Part shown: one piece after another, positions 63,497 through 64,000 of the stretch
Layout: each line of letters begins with the position of its first letter
Numbering within the stretch: position 1 is the stretch's first letter
NCBI GenBank assembly: GCA_027563935.2
Contig: CM050449.1
Location: 10,816,001-10,880,000, forward strand
Reading direction: 5' to 3'
Source: Costus lasius
Lineage: Eukaryota; Streptophyta; Magnoliopsida; Zingiberales; Costaceae
Length of the DNA stretch: 64,000 nt
The notes under the pieces: generated by a model
The model's input: only the letters and a program-made list of their open reading frames with translations
What the model was told of the DNA's origin: nothing
The model's database searches: none
Translations under genes and position numbers: made by a program

Positions 63497-64000
63497 GTGA
63501 TGACATGTCACTTGTGCTATTCTTCAGCGATTAGATTGCTATTTATTTTTCATGGTTAGGGTTTCATATAGTACACGCCAAAATTTTAACAGCATTTCCT
63601 TAACTGAATGAACTGTTCATTTCTCATTATTCTAAGTCTATAATGATTCAGTTCTCACAGTAGGTTTTATTATTACTTAAGCTAATGCATGTAAAATTTG
63701 GTAGATATATCTGTTGGAAACAACAAATTATGTATTCATTCCAAATAATATAATTGCATATCCATACAAAGCATGGGCTTCATCATGTGTAATTCTTCGC
63801 CCATTTAACACAGGTAGAGATGATTTAACTTATTCTATAACTTGAGGAGCACAAGATGTTAGAAGGAAAAGGTATTTTTTTTTATTGATGGATAACCTCT
63901 ATTAATGTTTAGTTGCATAGAGAAATGGAGTTGCTGTTCCAGCTGGCAACATTCTGGGCAATAAGTGAGAAAATAAGGGATGAAGGTGCAGGAGGCAGAA
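63497..64000. other. Start of UBC13 intron 6, window edge
   Basis: Begins with the donor GTGATG after exon 6. The next coding exon (family sequence beginning in the IQALLSAPNPDDPL region) is not found before the window ends. Confidence 0.6.

Overview
The window is nuclear DNA of a flowering plant, most likely a monocot. Genes have spliced exons with GT/AG introns. Peroxidase and heat-factor exons are GC-rich at third codon positions, against very AT-rich intergenic DNA full of plant transposable elements. I could not name a genus from sequence alone.

Layout. (1) 3.7-4.6 kb: a class C heat stress transcription factor on the minus strand, two exons. (2) 5.15-6.28 kb: a solo LTR with an exact 5-bp target duplication. 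(3) 7.6-23.8 kb: a cluster of five complete class III secretory peroxidase genes (A +, B +, C -, D -, E +). All share one three-exon structure with phase-0 introns. D and E are head-to-head close paralogues. A foldback MITE with an 11-bp target duplication lies between C and D. (4) 27.1-33.5 kb: a SCAR/WAVE actin regulator gene (+, eight exons). Its reading frame stops just after the WH2-like motif, before recognisable remains of the Arp2/3-activating tail. (5) 33.8-37.7 kb: a gag-only LTR retrotransposon (TR-GAG type) on the minus strand, of the same LTR lineage as the solo LTR. (6) 38.67 kb to the window end: the first six coding exons of a UBC13-type ubiquitin-conjugating enzyme (UBC35/36-like). 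They are stretched over 25 kb by a 17.4-kb and a 6.8-kb intron packed with transposons: an LTR element with gypsy-like ends, Ty1/copia pol remnants, at least five hAT-like nonautonomous elements with 8-bp target duplications, and a ~1-kb inverted repeat pair.

Functionally the genes are separate units: apoplastic peroxide chemistry (cell wall, defence), heat-stress transcription, actin nucleation control, and Lys63-linked ubiquitin signalling. I see no operon-like or biosynthetic logic beyond the tandem peroxidase family. I found no evidence of a wholly new system. The strongest leads are the mosaic divergence of peroxidases D and E, the truncated SCAR gene, the gag-only retroelement, and the layered insertions in the UBC13 intron. 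Exon borders were set by eye from splice consensus, reading-frame phase and family conservation; no alignment program was run.
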